Part shown: positions 18,844 to 29,276 of the stretch, one piece after another
Numbering within the stretch: position 1 is the stretch's first letter
How the letters are laid out: each line of letters starts with the position of its first letter
NCBI GenBank assembly: GCA_003251775.1
Contig: QKEK01000163.1
Span: 1-50,996, forward strand
DNA length: 50,996 bases
Reading direction: 5' to 3'
Origin: Clostridia bacterium
GTDB lineage: Bacteria > Bacillota > Clostridia > DSM-8532 > SZUA-474
Program-made: the position numbers and the translations under genes
Notes under the pieces: model-generated
Seen by the model: only the letters and a program-made list of their open reading frames with translations
The model's database searches: none
Told to the model about the DNA's origin: nothing

Positions 18844-19722
18844 CTACGAAACTATAATAACCTGTCCTGTAATATAAGAAGAGCTTATATTAGAGGCAAG
18901 AAAAACAAACGCTGGTGCAACTTCAAATGGTTGGGCTGCTCTGCCCATTGGTCTGTCTGTTCCAAAATAAGCCGTTTCACATGCAGTCATATTTGCTGGT
19001 ACTAAGGGTGTCCATGTCATTCCTGGTGCTACACCGTTTACTCTTATCCCTCTATGTACCAGTGATTGTGCGAGTGACTTTGTAAAGACTAAGGCTGCTC
19101 CTTTACTTGAAGAGTAGTCAATATTATTCCCTGCACCCTCGAATGCTGTAACAGAGATATTGTTTATTATGGCTGCACCACTTCTCATATAAGGGAGAGA
19201 TGCCTTAACCATATAAAAGCTTGAATAGACATTAGTTCTGAAGATATCTTCCAATTGCTCCTGTGATATAGCTTCAATACTAGGTTGGTTGTATGACGCT
19301 CCAACATTGTTTACCAAAATGTCTATTTTACCAAATTCCTTCATGGTTTGTTCAACAACCTTGTTGCAATTAGCTTGATTTCTCACATCCGCTCTTATAG
19401 TTAAGCATTTGCGTCCGTGAGCGTTGACTCTTCTTTGGGTTTCAAGTGCGTCAGGGCTTTCATAATCGCTTAGATAAACGATACAGACATCAGCACCTTC
19501 CTTTGCAAAGGCTATTGCAACGGCTCTTCCTATTCCACTATCGCCTCCAGTGATTATAGCTACCTTGTTTTGAAGCTTATTGCTTCCTATATAATTCGGA
19601 TCTTCTGATACCGGAAGAGGAACCATTATGTATTCTATTCCAGGCTGCATGGGTTGATGCTGTGGTGGAAATCCCATATTGACTATCTTACATTTGAGGG
19701 GATTATAATTACAAGGATACAT
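18844..19722 (-). CDS. SDR family oxidoreductase (YhdF/GsiB-neighbour glucose-dehydrogenase-like type)
   Basis: KVAIITGGDSGIGRAVAIAFAKEGADV, DYSSSKGAALVFTKSLAQSL, VNGVAPGMTWTPL. Confidence 0.88.
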   Translation of the reverse strand: MYPCNYNPLKCKIVNMGFPPQHQPMQPGIEYIMVPLPVSEDPNYIGSNKLQNKVAIITGGDSGIGRAVAIAFAKEGADVCIVYLSDYESPDALETQRRVNAHGRKCLTIRADVRNQANCNKVVEQTMKEFGKIDILVNNVGASYNQPSIEAISQEQLEDIFRTNVYSSFYMVKASLPYMRSGAAIINNISVTAFEGAGNNIDYSSSKGAALVFTKSLAQSLVHRGIRVNGVAPGMTWTPLVPANMTACETAYFGTDRPMGRAAQPFEVAPAFVFLASNISSSYITGQVIIVS

Positions 19723-19996
19723 TTTATACCTCCTTTTATCTTAATTAATAATATCCTATCTTATTATATGAATAGTAAACATAAAAAGTTAATTTGAATA
19801 AAAAACATATTTCTTGCGTATTGTAATATTTTATGATAGAATATATTTCGAAACAAAAACCTTGTGTTATCAATTCTAAAACAGATTGCAGATAACATAG
19901 AAGTGTTGCTGTTTCACAATAAGACCGAGTGCTTGGTTTTTGGAAACTCCGACCAGCTACCCAGCTCTATGGTATTGATTAGAAAGGAGAATTATT

Positions 19997-20260
19997 ATGG
20001 CTTACGCAAACAAATCAGAGATTATAACTCAGTATCAGGTTAAAGAAGGAGATACTGGTTCACCTGAGGTTCAGGTTGCATTGCTGACTAGCAGAATCAA
20101 TCAATTAAACGAGCATCTAGAGCTTCATAAGAAGGATCACCATTCAAGAAGGGGACTTTTAAAAATGGTTGGTCATAGAAGAAATCTTTTGAATTACTTG
20201 ATGAAAACTGATATTGAAAGATATCGTACATTGATTGCAAAATTAGGCTTGAGAAAGTAA
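19997..20260 (+). CDS. rpsO: 30S ribosomal protein S15
   Basis: [42 protein letters not shown]. Confidence 0.95.
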   Translation: MAYANKSEIITQYQVKEGDTGSPEVQVALLTSRINQLNEHLELHKKDHHSRRGLLKMVGHRRNLLNYLMKTDIERYRTLIAKLGLRK

Positions 20261-20267
20261 TTTATAG

Positions 20268-20294
20268 AAAGAGCGGAGTTTTTCCGCTCTTTTT
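20268..20294 (+). terminator. Rho-independent terminator after rpsO
   Basis: AAAGAGCGGAgtttTTCCGCTCTTTTT. Confidence 0.85.
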
Positions 20295-20320
20295 AGTTCA
20301 TTACCATACTGTTCTGTTTG

Positions 20321-20346
20321 TTGCAATATTGCAATATTGCAATATT
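20321..20346. repeat. 8-bp tandem repeat (TTGCAATA)3
   Basis: ttgcaatattgcaatattgcaatatt read directly. Confidence 0.9.
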
Positions 20347-20450
20347 TGTTTATTTTTTTAGTCGGTATAAGTGAAATAAATAGTAATTTAAATTAAATGT
20401 TTTAAAAAACTATTTTTGTTCAGAATATATAATAATGATAAAGTATTGAT

Positions 20451-20532
20451 TGCAAATGAAGAATGCAAGAGTTCGGAAAAGAGGGAGTAGTATGCTACTC
20501 ATTGTTTTCTGTACTTTTGTGCCTCGTTTGCA
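20451..20532 (+). promoter_or_regulatory. Long imperfect hairpin in the pnp 5' leader
   Basis: TGCAAA...GAAAA...GAGTAG-TATG-CTACTC...TTTTC...TTTGCA nested complementarity just downstream of TATAAT (20428-20433). Confidence 0.65.
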
Positions 20533-20559
20533 GTTAAGGATTAGGAGGCGTAATTATTT

Positions 20560-22653
20560 ATGAAAAAAACATTTTCATTTGAGCTTGCTGGACGTAATCT
20601 AGTAATTGAGACAGGTCAACTTGCTCAGCTAGCCAATGGTGCTGTATTAGTCAGGTACGGGGACACTGTAGTTTTAAGTACTGCAACAGCATCTAGTAGT
20701 CCCAGAGAGGGGATAGACTTTTTTCCGCTAAGCGTAGACTATGAGGAAAAGCTTTACGCAGTAGGAAAAATTCCTGGTGGATTTATTAAAAGAGAGGGTA
20801 AGCCAACAGAAAAAGCAATACTAATCTCAAGGGTTATTGACAGACAAATGAGACCATTATTTCCTAAGGATTTGAGAAATGATGTTTGCTTAGTTAATAC
20901 TGTTATGTCTGTTGAACAGGATTGCTCACCTGAGGTAGCCTCTATGCTAGGAACATCAATAGCACTGGCTATTTCTGACATTCCATTTAACGGTCCAATA
21001 GCAGGCATTGTGCTTGGGTTAATAGATGGAGAGGTAGTTATAAACCCAGATGCTAAGCAAAGAAAAATGAGTGATATGTATGTAACATTATCAGCTACTA
21101 AAGAAAAAATTGTTATGATAGAGGCTGGAGCAAATCAGGTTCCTGACGAGGTTATGCTTGAGGCCATTAAAAAAGGTCATGAGGAAATAAAAAGGATTAT
21201 TGAATTTATAGAGTCTATAGTTAGTGAAATAGGAAAGCCTAAGTTTGCATATAATTCTTACGAGGTGCCAGAGGATATATTTAACACCGTTAAGGAATTT
21301 GCATATGAGGATATGAAGAAGGCCCTGATGACTGATGATAAGACCCAAAGAGATACAAATGTTTCTTTGGTTGCTGAGAAGGTACAGGAGCATTGCTCTG
21401 AGCTGTATCCTGATATGGGTGCAAAGGTGGCTGAGGCATTATATAAATTACAAAAAAAGGTAGTTAGAACACTAATTCTAGAAGAAGGAAAGAGAGTTGA
21501 CGGAAGAACACTAGCTGACATAAGACAGCTGTCAGCCGAGGTTGGATTATTACCAAGAACACATGGGTCAGGATTATTCCAGAGAGGTCAGACTCAGGTT
21601 CTTACAAACGTAACATTAGGACCTTTAGGTGAAGTTCAGATGCTGGATGGTCTGGATTTGGATGAGGATCAAAAAAGATATATGCATCACTATAATTTCC
21701 CCGCATACAGTGTTGGTGAAGCAAAATCCTCAAGAGGACCAGGTAGAAGAGAGATTGGTCATGGTGCATTGGCAGAAAGGGCACTTGAGCCTGTTATACC
21801 ATCTGCTGAAGAGTTCCCGTATGCAATTAGACTTGTGTCTGAGGTAATTATGTCTAACGGGTCTACCTCTCAAGGGAGTGTGTGTGCAAGTACTCTAGCC
21901 CTAATGGATGCTGGAGTACCTATAAAAGAGCCTGTTGCAGGTATTTCAGCTGGTTTGGTAACAGATGATGAAAATCCTGAAAGGTTTGTGACCTTCATGG
22001 ATATCCAAGGAATTGAGGATTTCTTTGGAGATATGGACTTTAAGGTTGCAGGAACTAAAAATGGTATTACTGCGATACAAGTAGATATTAAGGTTGATGG
22101 TTTGACTTATGAAATAATAAGACAAGCCTTTGAAATCACAAAGCGTGGAAGATATCAGATATTAGACGAAGCCATGCTTCCTGTAATAGCAGCTCCTAGA
22201 GAAAGCTTATCACCATATGCACCAAAGGTATTTACTACTGAAATTAATCCAGATAAAATCCGAGATGTTATTGGACCAGGTGGCAAAACGATAAACAAAA
22301 TTATAGCAGAAACAGGTGTAAAAATAGATATTGAGGATACAGGTAAGGTGTTGGTGTCAACCTCGGATCAAGCAGCAGGAGAAAAGGCAATAGCTATAAT
22401 TCATGGAATTGCCTGTGATCCAGAGCCAGGTCAAATTTTTACTGGTAAGGTTGTAAGGATAATGAATTTCGGTGCTTTCGTTGAGTTTGTTCCTGGAAAA
22501 GAGGGCTTAGTTCATATTTCCAAGCTGGACAACAAACGTGTAGATAAGGTCGAGGATGTAGTTAATATAGGAGATGAAATACTAGTTAAGGTGCTAGAGG
22601 TTGATAAGCAGGGTAGAATTAACCTCTCAAGAAAAGATGCTATAAATCCTTAA
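20560..22653 (+). CDS. pnp: Polyribonucleotide nucleotidyltransferase
   Basis: RNase PH domains, KH ([31 protein letters not shown]) and S1 domain; order rpsO-pnp. Confidence 0.96.
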   Translation: MKKTFSFELAGRNLVIETGQLAQLANGAVLVRYGDTVVLSTATASSSPREGIDFFPLSVDYEEKLYAVGKIPGGFIKREGKPTEKAILISRVIDRQMRPLFPKDLRNDVCLVNTVMSVEQDCSPEVASMLGTSIALAISDIPFNGPIAGIVLGLIDGEVVINPDAKQRKMSDMYVTLSATKEKIVMIEAGANQVPDEVMLEAIKKGHEEIKRIIEFIESIVSEIGKPKFAYNSYEVPEDIFNTVKEFAYEDMKKALMTDDKTQRDTNVSLVAEKVQEHCSELYPDMGAKVAEALYKLQKKVVRTLILEEGKRVDGRTLADIRQLSAEVGLLPRTHGSGLFQRGQTQVLTNVTLGPLGEVQMLDGLDLDEDQKRYMHHYNFPAYSVGEAKSSRGPGRREIGHGALAERALEPVIPSAEEFPYAIRLVSEVIMSNGSTSQGSVCASTLALMDAGVPIKEPVAGISAGLVTDDENPERFVTFMDIQGIEDFFGDMDFKVAGTKNGITAIQVDIKVDGLTYEIIRQAFEITKRGRYQILDEAMLPVIAAPRESLSPYAPKVFTTEINPDKIRDVIGPGGKTINKIIAETGVKIDIEDTGKVLVSTSDQAAGEKAIAIIHGIACDPEPGQIFTGKVVRIMNFGAFVEFVPGKEGLVHISKLDNKRVDKVEDVVNIGDEILVKVLEVDKQGRINLSRKDAINP

Positions 22654-22708
22654 TTAGAATGGTTTTAGTAAAAAATTAACAAAAAACAACATAAAACATA
22701 AACCACTT

Positions 22709-22742
22709 GAGCGATGACATTTTCAATGTTTATCGCTCTTTA
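22709..22742 (+). terminator. Terminator after pnp
   Basis: GAGCGAT...ATCGCTCTTT. Confidence 0.75.
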
Positions 22743-22866
22743 CATTTAATAAGCAAGTTAAAACCTTAAAAGAATTGTTAATTAAGTTATGTGTATGGTA
22801 TATATAGTATAATAGATATGACATTAGGTAAATAATAGGTACTATTATTGATATGGAGGTTTATTT

Positions 22867-24288
22867 ATGAAATTAAGAATATTATTTGTTTCAGCAGAGG
22901 TAGCACCATATGCAAAAACTGGTGGTTTGGCAGATGTAGCTGGTTCGTTACCGCAAGCATTGGTGAAAATGGGTCATGATGTTAAGGTAGTTATGCCCAG
23001 ATATAAGGCTATACATTCAGAAATGAAATATATAACTGATTTTCCCGTTGAGATGGACAATAAAAGGGAAACCTGTATATTAAGAGAAGCTGTTGATAGT
23101 AATGTGACTACTTTTTTCATTGATAGCTATCAGTATTTTGATAGATTGGGCTTGTATTGTCATTTTGATGATGGTGACAGATTCGCTTTCTTTTGTAAGG
23201 CTGTTTTAGAGATGCTTCCTAAAATAAATTTTAAGCCAGACATAATTCATTGTAACGACTGGCATACTGGTCCGATATGTATGATGCTTAGGGAAAAATA
23301 CAATCTATATCCATTCTACGAAGGAATAAAAACCATATTTACAATTCATAACTTAGAATATCAAGGTCATTTCTCTAGGAATATACTTAGATTATTGGAT
23401 GTACCTGAGTCAGTATTTGTTCCAGAAAAGGTTGAATTTTATGGTCAGTTTAACTACCTAAAGGCAGGGGTAGTATATGCAGATAAGATAAATACTGTTA
23501 GTGTAACGTATGCAGAGGAAATAAAAACTGCTGAATTTGGAGAGCGTCTTGATGGGCTAATGCGTGAAAGAGCTGCGGATTTGTCAGGTATTGTTAATGG
23601 AATAAGCTATGAGTATTGGAATCCACTCACAGATAAAGCTATATACAAGAACTATTCTGAAAAAAGTATAAAGGATAAATATATAAATAAATATGAGCTT
23701 CAAAAAGAATTGGGATTGAGAAAATCTGATGAGATGTTAATTTCTGTTGTTCACAGACTTACATCCCAAAAGGGGTTAGAGCTTGTTTTGAAAAGCTTTG
23801 ATAAAATTATGGCACAGGGAGTTCAATTCGTTTTATTAGGAGAGGGAGACCCATACTTGGAAAATGAATTTAAGAGAATGATGAAGCAGTACCCTGAGCA
23901 GGTAGCAGTAAGGATTGAATTTAGTGCTGATTTAGCACAAAAAATATATGCATCAGGAGATGTTTTTCTTATGCCTTCAACCTTTGAGCCGTGTGGATTA
24001 GGACAAATGATAAGCCTTAGATATGGAACTCTTCCCATAGTAAGAGCTACTGGCGGTTTAGCTGAGACTGTTAAAGATGCTGATGAGGATCAAGTAAACG
24101 GAACAGGTTTTGTTTTTAGTGAATATTCTGAAAAAGCTTTTTATAGTACATTATTACGAGCTATAAATATGTATTCAAATAAAATAAAATGGAATAAAAT
24201 AGTCAAAAATGCAATAAAAGAGGATTTTTCTTGGGATATATCTGCACAAAAATATGTTACTCTTTATAAGGAAGCATCAAAATCATGA
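22867..24288 (+). CDS. glgA: Glycogen synthase
   Basis: VSAEVAPYAKTGGLADVAGSLPQAL; CNDWHTG; FEPCGLGQM. Confidence 0.94.
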   Translation: MKLRILFVSAEVAPYAKTGGLADVAGSLPQALVKMGHDVKVVMPRYKAIHSEMKYITDFPVEMDNKRETCILREAVDSNVTTFFIDSYQYFDRLGLYCHFDDGDRFAFFCKAVLEMLPKINFKPDIIHCNDWHTGPICMMLREKYNLYPFYEGIKTIFTIHNLEYQGHFSRNILRLLDVPESVFVPEKVEFYGQFNYLKAGVVYADKINTVSVTYAEEIKTAEFGERLDGLMRERAADLSGIVNGISYEYWNPLTDKAIYKNYSEKSIKDKYINKYELQKELGLRKSDEMLISVVHRLTSQKGLELVLKSFDKIMAQGVQFVLLGEGDPYLENEFKRMMKQYPEQVAVRIEFSADLAQKIYASGDVFLMPSTFEPCGLGQMISLRYGTLPIVRATGGLAETVKDADEDQVNGTGFVFSEYSEKAFYSTLLRAINMYSNKIKWNKIVKNAIKEDFSWDISAQKYVTLYKEASKS

Positions 24289-24950
24289 GTATAAGCAAGC
24301 GAGAGAAAAAAGGCATAATTAGGGAAAGAGTCAAAAAAATAATAGAAGTATTTGATGAATCATATAAAGAAGCATGCTGCTCACTCAATTACAATAAGCC
24401 TCACGAGCTCTTAATAGCAACTCAGCTTGCAGCACAATGTACAGATGAGCGAGTTAATATAGTGACAAAGGAGCTATTTACAAAATATAGAACTGTACAG
24501 GATTTTGCCAATGCAAGCACGAAGGAACTAGAGGGAGATATTATGTCTACGGGCTTTTATAGAAATAAATCAAGAAATATAATTAAATGCTGTCAGATGC
24601 TAATAAATGAGTTTAATGGCGAAATTCCCGATAGCTTAGAAAATATTCTAAGGCTTTCGGGGGTGGGAAGAAAAACAGCAAATGTGGTTTTGGGTGAGAT
24701 TTATAGTATACCTGGTATTGTTATCGATACACATGCTAAAAGGCTGTCTCAAAGAATTGGGCTTACAAGAAATACAGATCCAGTTAAGATTGAATTTGAT
24801 TTAATGGACTTAGTGCCTAAGAGTAATTGGACAAGCTTTTCACATCAGCTAGTTTTTCATGGAAGGCAGGTTTGTAAAGCAAGAAAACCTAATTGCGAAG
24901 AATGTATGATAATAGACTATTGTAATTATAGCGAAAAAGTTATAAAATAA
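24285..24950 (+). CDS. nth: Endonuclease III
   Basis: ELLIATQLAAQCTDERVN; LRLSGVGRKTANVVLGE; CKARKPNCEECMIIDYC. Confidence 0.94.
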   Translation: MSISKREKKGIIRERVKKIIEVFDESYKEACCSLNYNKPHELLIATQLAAQCTDERVNIVTKELFTKYRTVQDFANASTKELEGDIMSTGFYRNKSRNIIKCCQMLINEFNGEIPDSLENILRLSGVGRKTANVVLGEIYSIPGIVIDTHAKRLSQRIGLTRNTDPVKIEFDLMDLVPKSNWTSFSHQLVFHGRQVCKARKPNCEECMIIDYCNYSEKVIK

Positions 24951-25018
24951 ATCATGTGTACAAAAACACAACATTGCAATAAGCTCATTGATAGGAATTT
25001 AATGTTTGGGGTGAAAAG

Positions 25019-27247
25019 ATGTCAGCTTCTATAGGTGCAGGTGAAAAAGACAAGGTAATTGAAGAAAAAAAGGTTATTCAACTTGAAGATAAGCTTAGGG
25101 ATGAGTTTATAATAACTCAAAAAATAATGAATGAAGAAGAGCTAATATTTGCCTTGGATATAGGTACTAGAAATGTAGTAGGAGTCGTTGGTATTCAGAA
25201 AGAAGTAGGATATGAGATAGTTGCAGCTGAGGTGATTGAGCATAAGCATAGAGCAATGCTCGATGGTCAGATTCACGACATTTCCCTTGTAACAAGTGTT
25301 GCAGCTCAGGTAAAAAAGAGGCTTGAGGATAAGCTTGGTATCGAGTTGAAAACTGTAGCTATAGCGGCAGCAGGTAGAGTACTTAAAACCTCTTCTGTAA
25401 CAGTAGATAGAGAAATACAAGAGGGCACAGAAATAGATAACAGAATGATAAACAGCCTTGAGATGGAGGGTATTCAAAAGGCACAATTACAACTAGATGA
25501 GGTAATTGCTGAGAGTGGAAAGAGGACAGATTTCTATTGTGTTGGTTATAGTGTAATCAACTATTATTTAAATGATTTACTTATTTCCTCATTATTGGGG
25601 CATAAAGGGTATAAAATTGGAGCAGAAATTCTTGCAACATTCCTTCCTCATATAGTAATTGACAGTTTATATACAGTTATGAATAAAATTGGTCTTGAAG
25701 TAGTGAGCTTAACCTTAGAACCAATAGCCGCAATAAATGTTACTATACCAAAGGACTTAAGATTACTAAATCTTGCACTTGTTGACATAGGTGCAGGAAC
25801 TTCTGACATAGCAATTACAAAGAGTGGAAGTGTTGTTGCCTATGCAATGGCTCCTGTAGCAGGGGATGAAATAACTGAAATTATAGCACAGCACTATCTT
25901 GTAGACTTCAATACAGCTGAGAAAATAAAAACCTCATTAACAGATAAGGTTGATAAAATCACCTTTTTAGATATATTAGATAATACTAATGAGATTTCAA
26001 AGGAAGAGGTTGTTGATGTCATAAGACCCGCGGTTACTAGCCTAGCTCAAACCATTTCAGATAAGATACTGGAGTATAATAAGAAGCCTCCTAATGCAGT
26101 TTTTTTAATCGGGGGAGGAAGCCAGACAATAGGCCTTTCAGAATTATTATCTGAGTTTTTGGGTTTGCCTAAGGAAAGAGTTGCCGTAAGAAATAAGAGC
26201 ATAATCAAAAACGTTGAATATGCTGGGGACAACCTGTCAGGACCAGAAGCTATAACACCGATAGGAATAATGGTTACAGCAGTTGCAAATATGGGTCACG
26301 ATTTCTTCTATGTTTTTGTTAATGGAATGAAGGTAAAGCTTTTTAATTCAAAAAAAATGACTGTTGCCGATGCCTTAATACTAGTTGGATACAATCCAAA
26401 ACAGCTTATCGGAAAATCGGGAAAAAGCATCAAATTTAGCCTAAACGGCAAAGAAAAGATTATAAAGGGTGGGATAGGTAAACCAGCTGAAATATTTGTT
26501 AATAATAAACTGGTTAGTCTAAACAGCTCAATTCAACCTGGCGATGAAATCATTATTAATGAGGCTGAGCCTGGTATGGATGCAAAACCGAGAGTCTTTG
26601 ATATAATTAACAAAAATAATGATTACAGCGTTGTACTAAATAATACAAAAGTGAATATTAAGCCAGAAGTATATGTAAATGGAAAAACAACAGCTTCAGA
26701 CTATGAGATTGAAGAAAATGATAACATAGAATTTAAAACATTAACAACCATCTCAGAGCTAGCAAATAAGTACGAAATAGATTTAGAGCTTTTTACTTTA
26801 TCGGTTAACGGTAATTTAGCTGAAAGGGATTATATATTAAAAAATGAAGATGTAGTTGAGTGTAAAATAACTAAAAGTGATAAAAAAACAGTTAAATCAG
26901 ATATAAAAGCAGACAGCCTTGAAGTAGCCAATAATGGTATAAATAAAGAAGTAAGTAAAGAAAATAGTATTAGTGGAAATAAGACAAGTAATGAGCAGGA
27001 TAATACTATTGGTAAATTAACAAGTATAAATGACAATAGTGGTTGCAGTGTTCCGGTAATAGTTAATGGTAATCAGGTTGTTCTTAAAAGCGAGAAAAAT
27101 AGCTATATTTTTGTAGATATTTTTAATTTTATTGACTTTGATTTGACAAAGCCAAAGGGTGCGATTATTACTAAGCTAAATGGACGACCAGCTGGCTTTA
27201 CAGAGCCGATTAAGATTAATGATAATATTGAAATTTATTGGGAATAG
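25019..27247 (+). CDS. FtsA-like actin-fold ATPase with a long C-terminal extension (putative beta-grasp-like modules)
   Basis: FALDIGTRNVVGVVG, LALVDIGAGTSDIAITKSG, VFLIGGGSQTIGLSELLSEFLGLP; C-terminal PGDEIIINE / ENDNIEFK / KINDNIEIYWE ends. Confidence 0.75.
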   Translation: MSASIGAGEKDKVIEEKKVIQLEDKLRDEFIITQKIMNEEELIFALDIGTRNVVGVVGIQKEVGYEIVAAEVIEHKHRAMLDGQIHDISLVTSVAAQVKKRLEDKLGIELKTVAIAAAGRVLKTSSVTVDREIQEGTEIDNRMINSLEMEGIQKAQLQLDEVIAESGKRTDFYCVGYSVINYYLNDLLISSLLGHKGYKIGAEILATFLPHIVIDSLYTVMNKIGLEVVSLTLEPIAAINVTIPKDLRLLNLALVDIGAGTSDIAITKSGSVVAYAMAPVAGDEITEIIAQHYLVDFNTAEKIKTSLTDKVDKITFLDILDNTNEISKEEVVDVIRPAVTSLAQTISDKILEYNKKPPNAVFLIGGGSQTIGLSELLSEFLGLPKERVAVRNKSIIKNVEYAGDNLSGPEAITPIGIMVTAVANMGHDFFYVFVNGMKVKLFNSKKMTVADALILVGYNPKQLIGKSGKSIKFSLNGKEKIIKGGIGKPAEIFVNNKLVSLNSSIQPGDEIIINEAEPGMDAKPRVFDIINKNNDYSVVLNNTKVNIKPEVYVNGKTTASDYEIEENDNIEFKTLTTISELANKYEIDLELFTLSVNGNLAERDYILKNEDVVECKITKSDKKTVKSDIKADSLEVANNGINKEVSKENSISGNKTSNEQDNTIGKLTSINDNSGCSVPVIVNGNQVVLKSEKNSYIFVDIFNFIDFDLTKPKGAIITKLNGRPAGFTEPIKINDNIEIYWE

Positions 27248-27290
27248 CAGATTGCCTGATATTTAATTTCAGGTTCAAGTGGAGGTTAAT

Positions 27291-29042
27291 TTGAACACAA
27301 AAAGAACAAGTAGAAGTATATATGAAAATCTTACAGAGAAGAGTCATTATAAAAACATAGGTGGGTTCCTAGACACTACTTCTAGAGCTACGTTTTACTT
27401 GATGACATTTTTAGTAGTAATTATAATTATATCAGAACTAGTTTTTATTAAGAAGATTTTTCAAAACAAGGTATCTTTATTCTACATTATTTTTATCGCT
27501 TTTAACGTATGCTATTTTACTACTGTATTTTTAATATCACAAACAAGAAAAATTAAATCTGATAGGCTAACACTACTTTTGCGGGTTATAGAAATGGTTT
27601 TCATTAGTCTAATTGCAATCCCAATCACACCATACTATTGGATAATAATGTATATATTAGTTATATTCCCAGTGTTTATTTCCTTGTTTAAATGGGGAGT
27701 AAAAATTGCTAATTATTTAATTATTTTAGCGTTTAGTATTAATTTTGTAATTAATCTAATAGTGCAAATCTTCTTTTCGAAGTATATTGAAATTGTATAT
27801 AATAATCTTTATATATTATGTATAAGTAATCTAGTTATATATATAGCCATATTTTCCTTTGTTAATTTGTGTAAGAATGTTTATGTTGCTATTGAAGAGA
27901 AGGATAAAGAAAATATAGAGCTTGTAAACGAAGTAAATGAGAAATATAGTTTGCTGGAAATTGCACAAAAAGAAATTAAGATGCAATATGAAAAAATAAA
28001 AGAGACAAATACAGAGCTAGAAGATTCAAACGATAAACTAACCAGTAGCATAGCAGAATTTTTTACCTTGCAACAAATTACTCAGGGGATTAGCTCAATC
28101 TTTGATATAAACGAATTATTAAAGTTTGTAAATGATGTTATATTAGGAGTAATGGGAGTTAATTACTCTACAATTCTTACTTATGATATTAAGAAGCAAA
28201 GGCTTATAGTACACACGACGAATGTTGTCAACAAAAATGAATTAGCGTTGTTAACTGATACCGTGAATTGTAGTATATTAAAGCAAATTCTGCTTAGTAA
28301 TGAGCCTCTGCTTGAAAATTTTGCTGATGAAAAGGAATTTCCTTTTATAAGCTCAAGACCAGTAAATTCAATTATATGTGTCCCATTATTTACGAAGTCT
28401 CAGAGGTATGGGCTTGTTTTGATTGAGCATACATATACAAATGCTTTTGACGAGGATAATGTAAGATTTATAAACACTATCGGTCAGCAGGTAAGTATAG
28501 CAATGGAGAACACTCAGTTATATCAGAAAATGACTGAGCTAGCAACTATTGATGGCTTGACTCAAATATATAACCGACTATATTTTCAGGAAAAGCTGAA
28601 AGAGGAATATGCTAAAGCAATGCAAAATAATTATGATATATCTGTTTTGATTTTTGATATAGACCACTTCAAACGCTTTAATGATACCTTTGGGCATATA
28701 TTTGGAGATGAAGTTCTTAAAACGTTGGCTAAGATTGTGAAGCCTTCATTAAGAAAAGATGATGTTTTTGCAAGATTTGGGGGAGAGGAATTTATAATTC
28801 TATTACCACGAACTTCATTAAAAAATGCTTATGAAAAGGCTGAAGAATTAAGGATGACCATATCTAAGTGCTTGGTAAAGGACAATTACGTAAGTGCGTC
28901 AGTAACAGTAAGTATTGGTGTTTCAAGCTTTCCTGAAACAGCTCAAAATGAAATGTCGTTACTTAAAACAGCAGATAACGCATTGTATAGTGCTAAGGAG
29001 GCTGGAAGAAACTGCGTAAAAGTGGCTGATAGTATAAGTTGA
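27291..29042 (+). CDS. Membrane-anchored GAF-GGDEF diguanylate cyclase
   Basis: ~6 TM N-terminus; DIDHFKRFNDTFGHIFGDEVL...DDVFARFGGEEFIILLP; TTG start after GGAGG. Confidence 0.88.
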   Translation: MNTKRTSRSIYENLTEKSHYKNIGGFLDTTSRATFYLMTFLVVIIIISELVFIKKIFQNKVSLFYIIFIAFNVCYFTTVFLISQTRKIKSDRLTLLLRVIEMVFISLIAIPITPYYWIIMYILVIFPVFISLFKWGVKIANYLIILAFSINFVINLIVQIFFSKYIEIVYNNLYILCISNLVIYIAIFSFVNLCKNVYVAIEEKDKENIELVNEVNEKYSLLEIAQKEIKMQYEKIKETNTELEDSNDKLTSSIAEFFTLQQITQGISSIFDINELLKFVNDVILGVMGVNYSTILTYDIKKQRLIVHTTNVVNKNELALLTDTVNCSILKQILLSNEPLLENFADEKEFPFISSRPVNSIICVPLFTKSQRYGLVLIEHTYTNAFDEDNVRFINTIGQQVSIAMENTQLYQKMTELATIDGLTQIYNRLYFQEKLKEEYAKAMQNNYDISVLIFDIDHFKRFNDTFGHIFGDEVLKTLAKIVKPSLRKDDVFARFGGEEFIILLPRTSLKNAYEKAEELRMTISKCLVKDNYVSASVTVSIGVSSFPETAQNEMSLLKTADNALYSAKEAGRNCVKVADSIS

Positions 29043-29132
29043 TATTTCTAATTCTATTTTAATCCTTTTTTTGATAATTTGTTTGTATAAACCTCTTGAC
29101 AAATTGCTTTTAGGGTGGTATTTTTAATTATA

Positions 29133-29159
29133 TTAGCACTCATCACATGAGAGTGCTAA
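29133..29159. promoter_or_regulatory. CIRCE element (HrcA operator)
   Basis: TTAGCACTC-N9-GAGTGCTAA, perfect match. Confidence 0.97.
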
Positions 29160-29276
29160 CAAATTAGATTATTACTAATATAAATAATGCTGTATAGTAA
29201 ATATTTTAGTAAATGTAATAGCAATTTGTACAACAAACCGTTAATGGCGATATTATATTGAAATGAGGTGAGTGTT

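Noticed and set aside
22770-22790. ttgttaattaagtta considered as a Rex site upstream of glgA
   Set aside because: Only one half-site is intact
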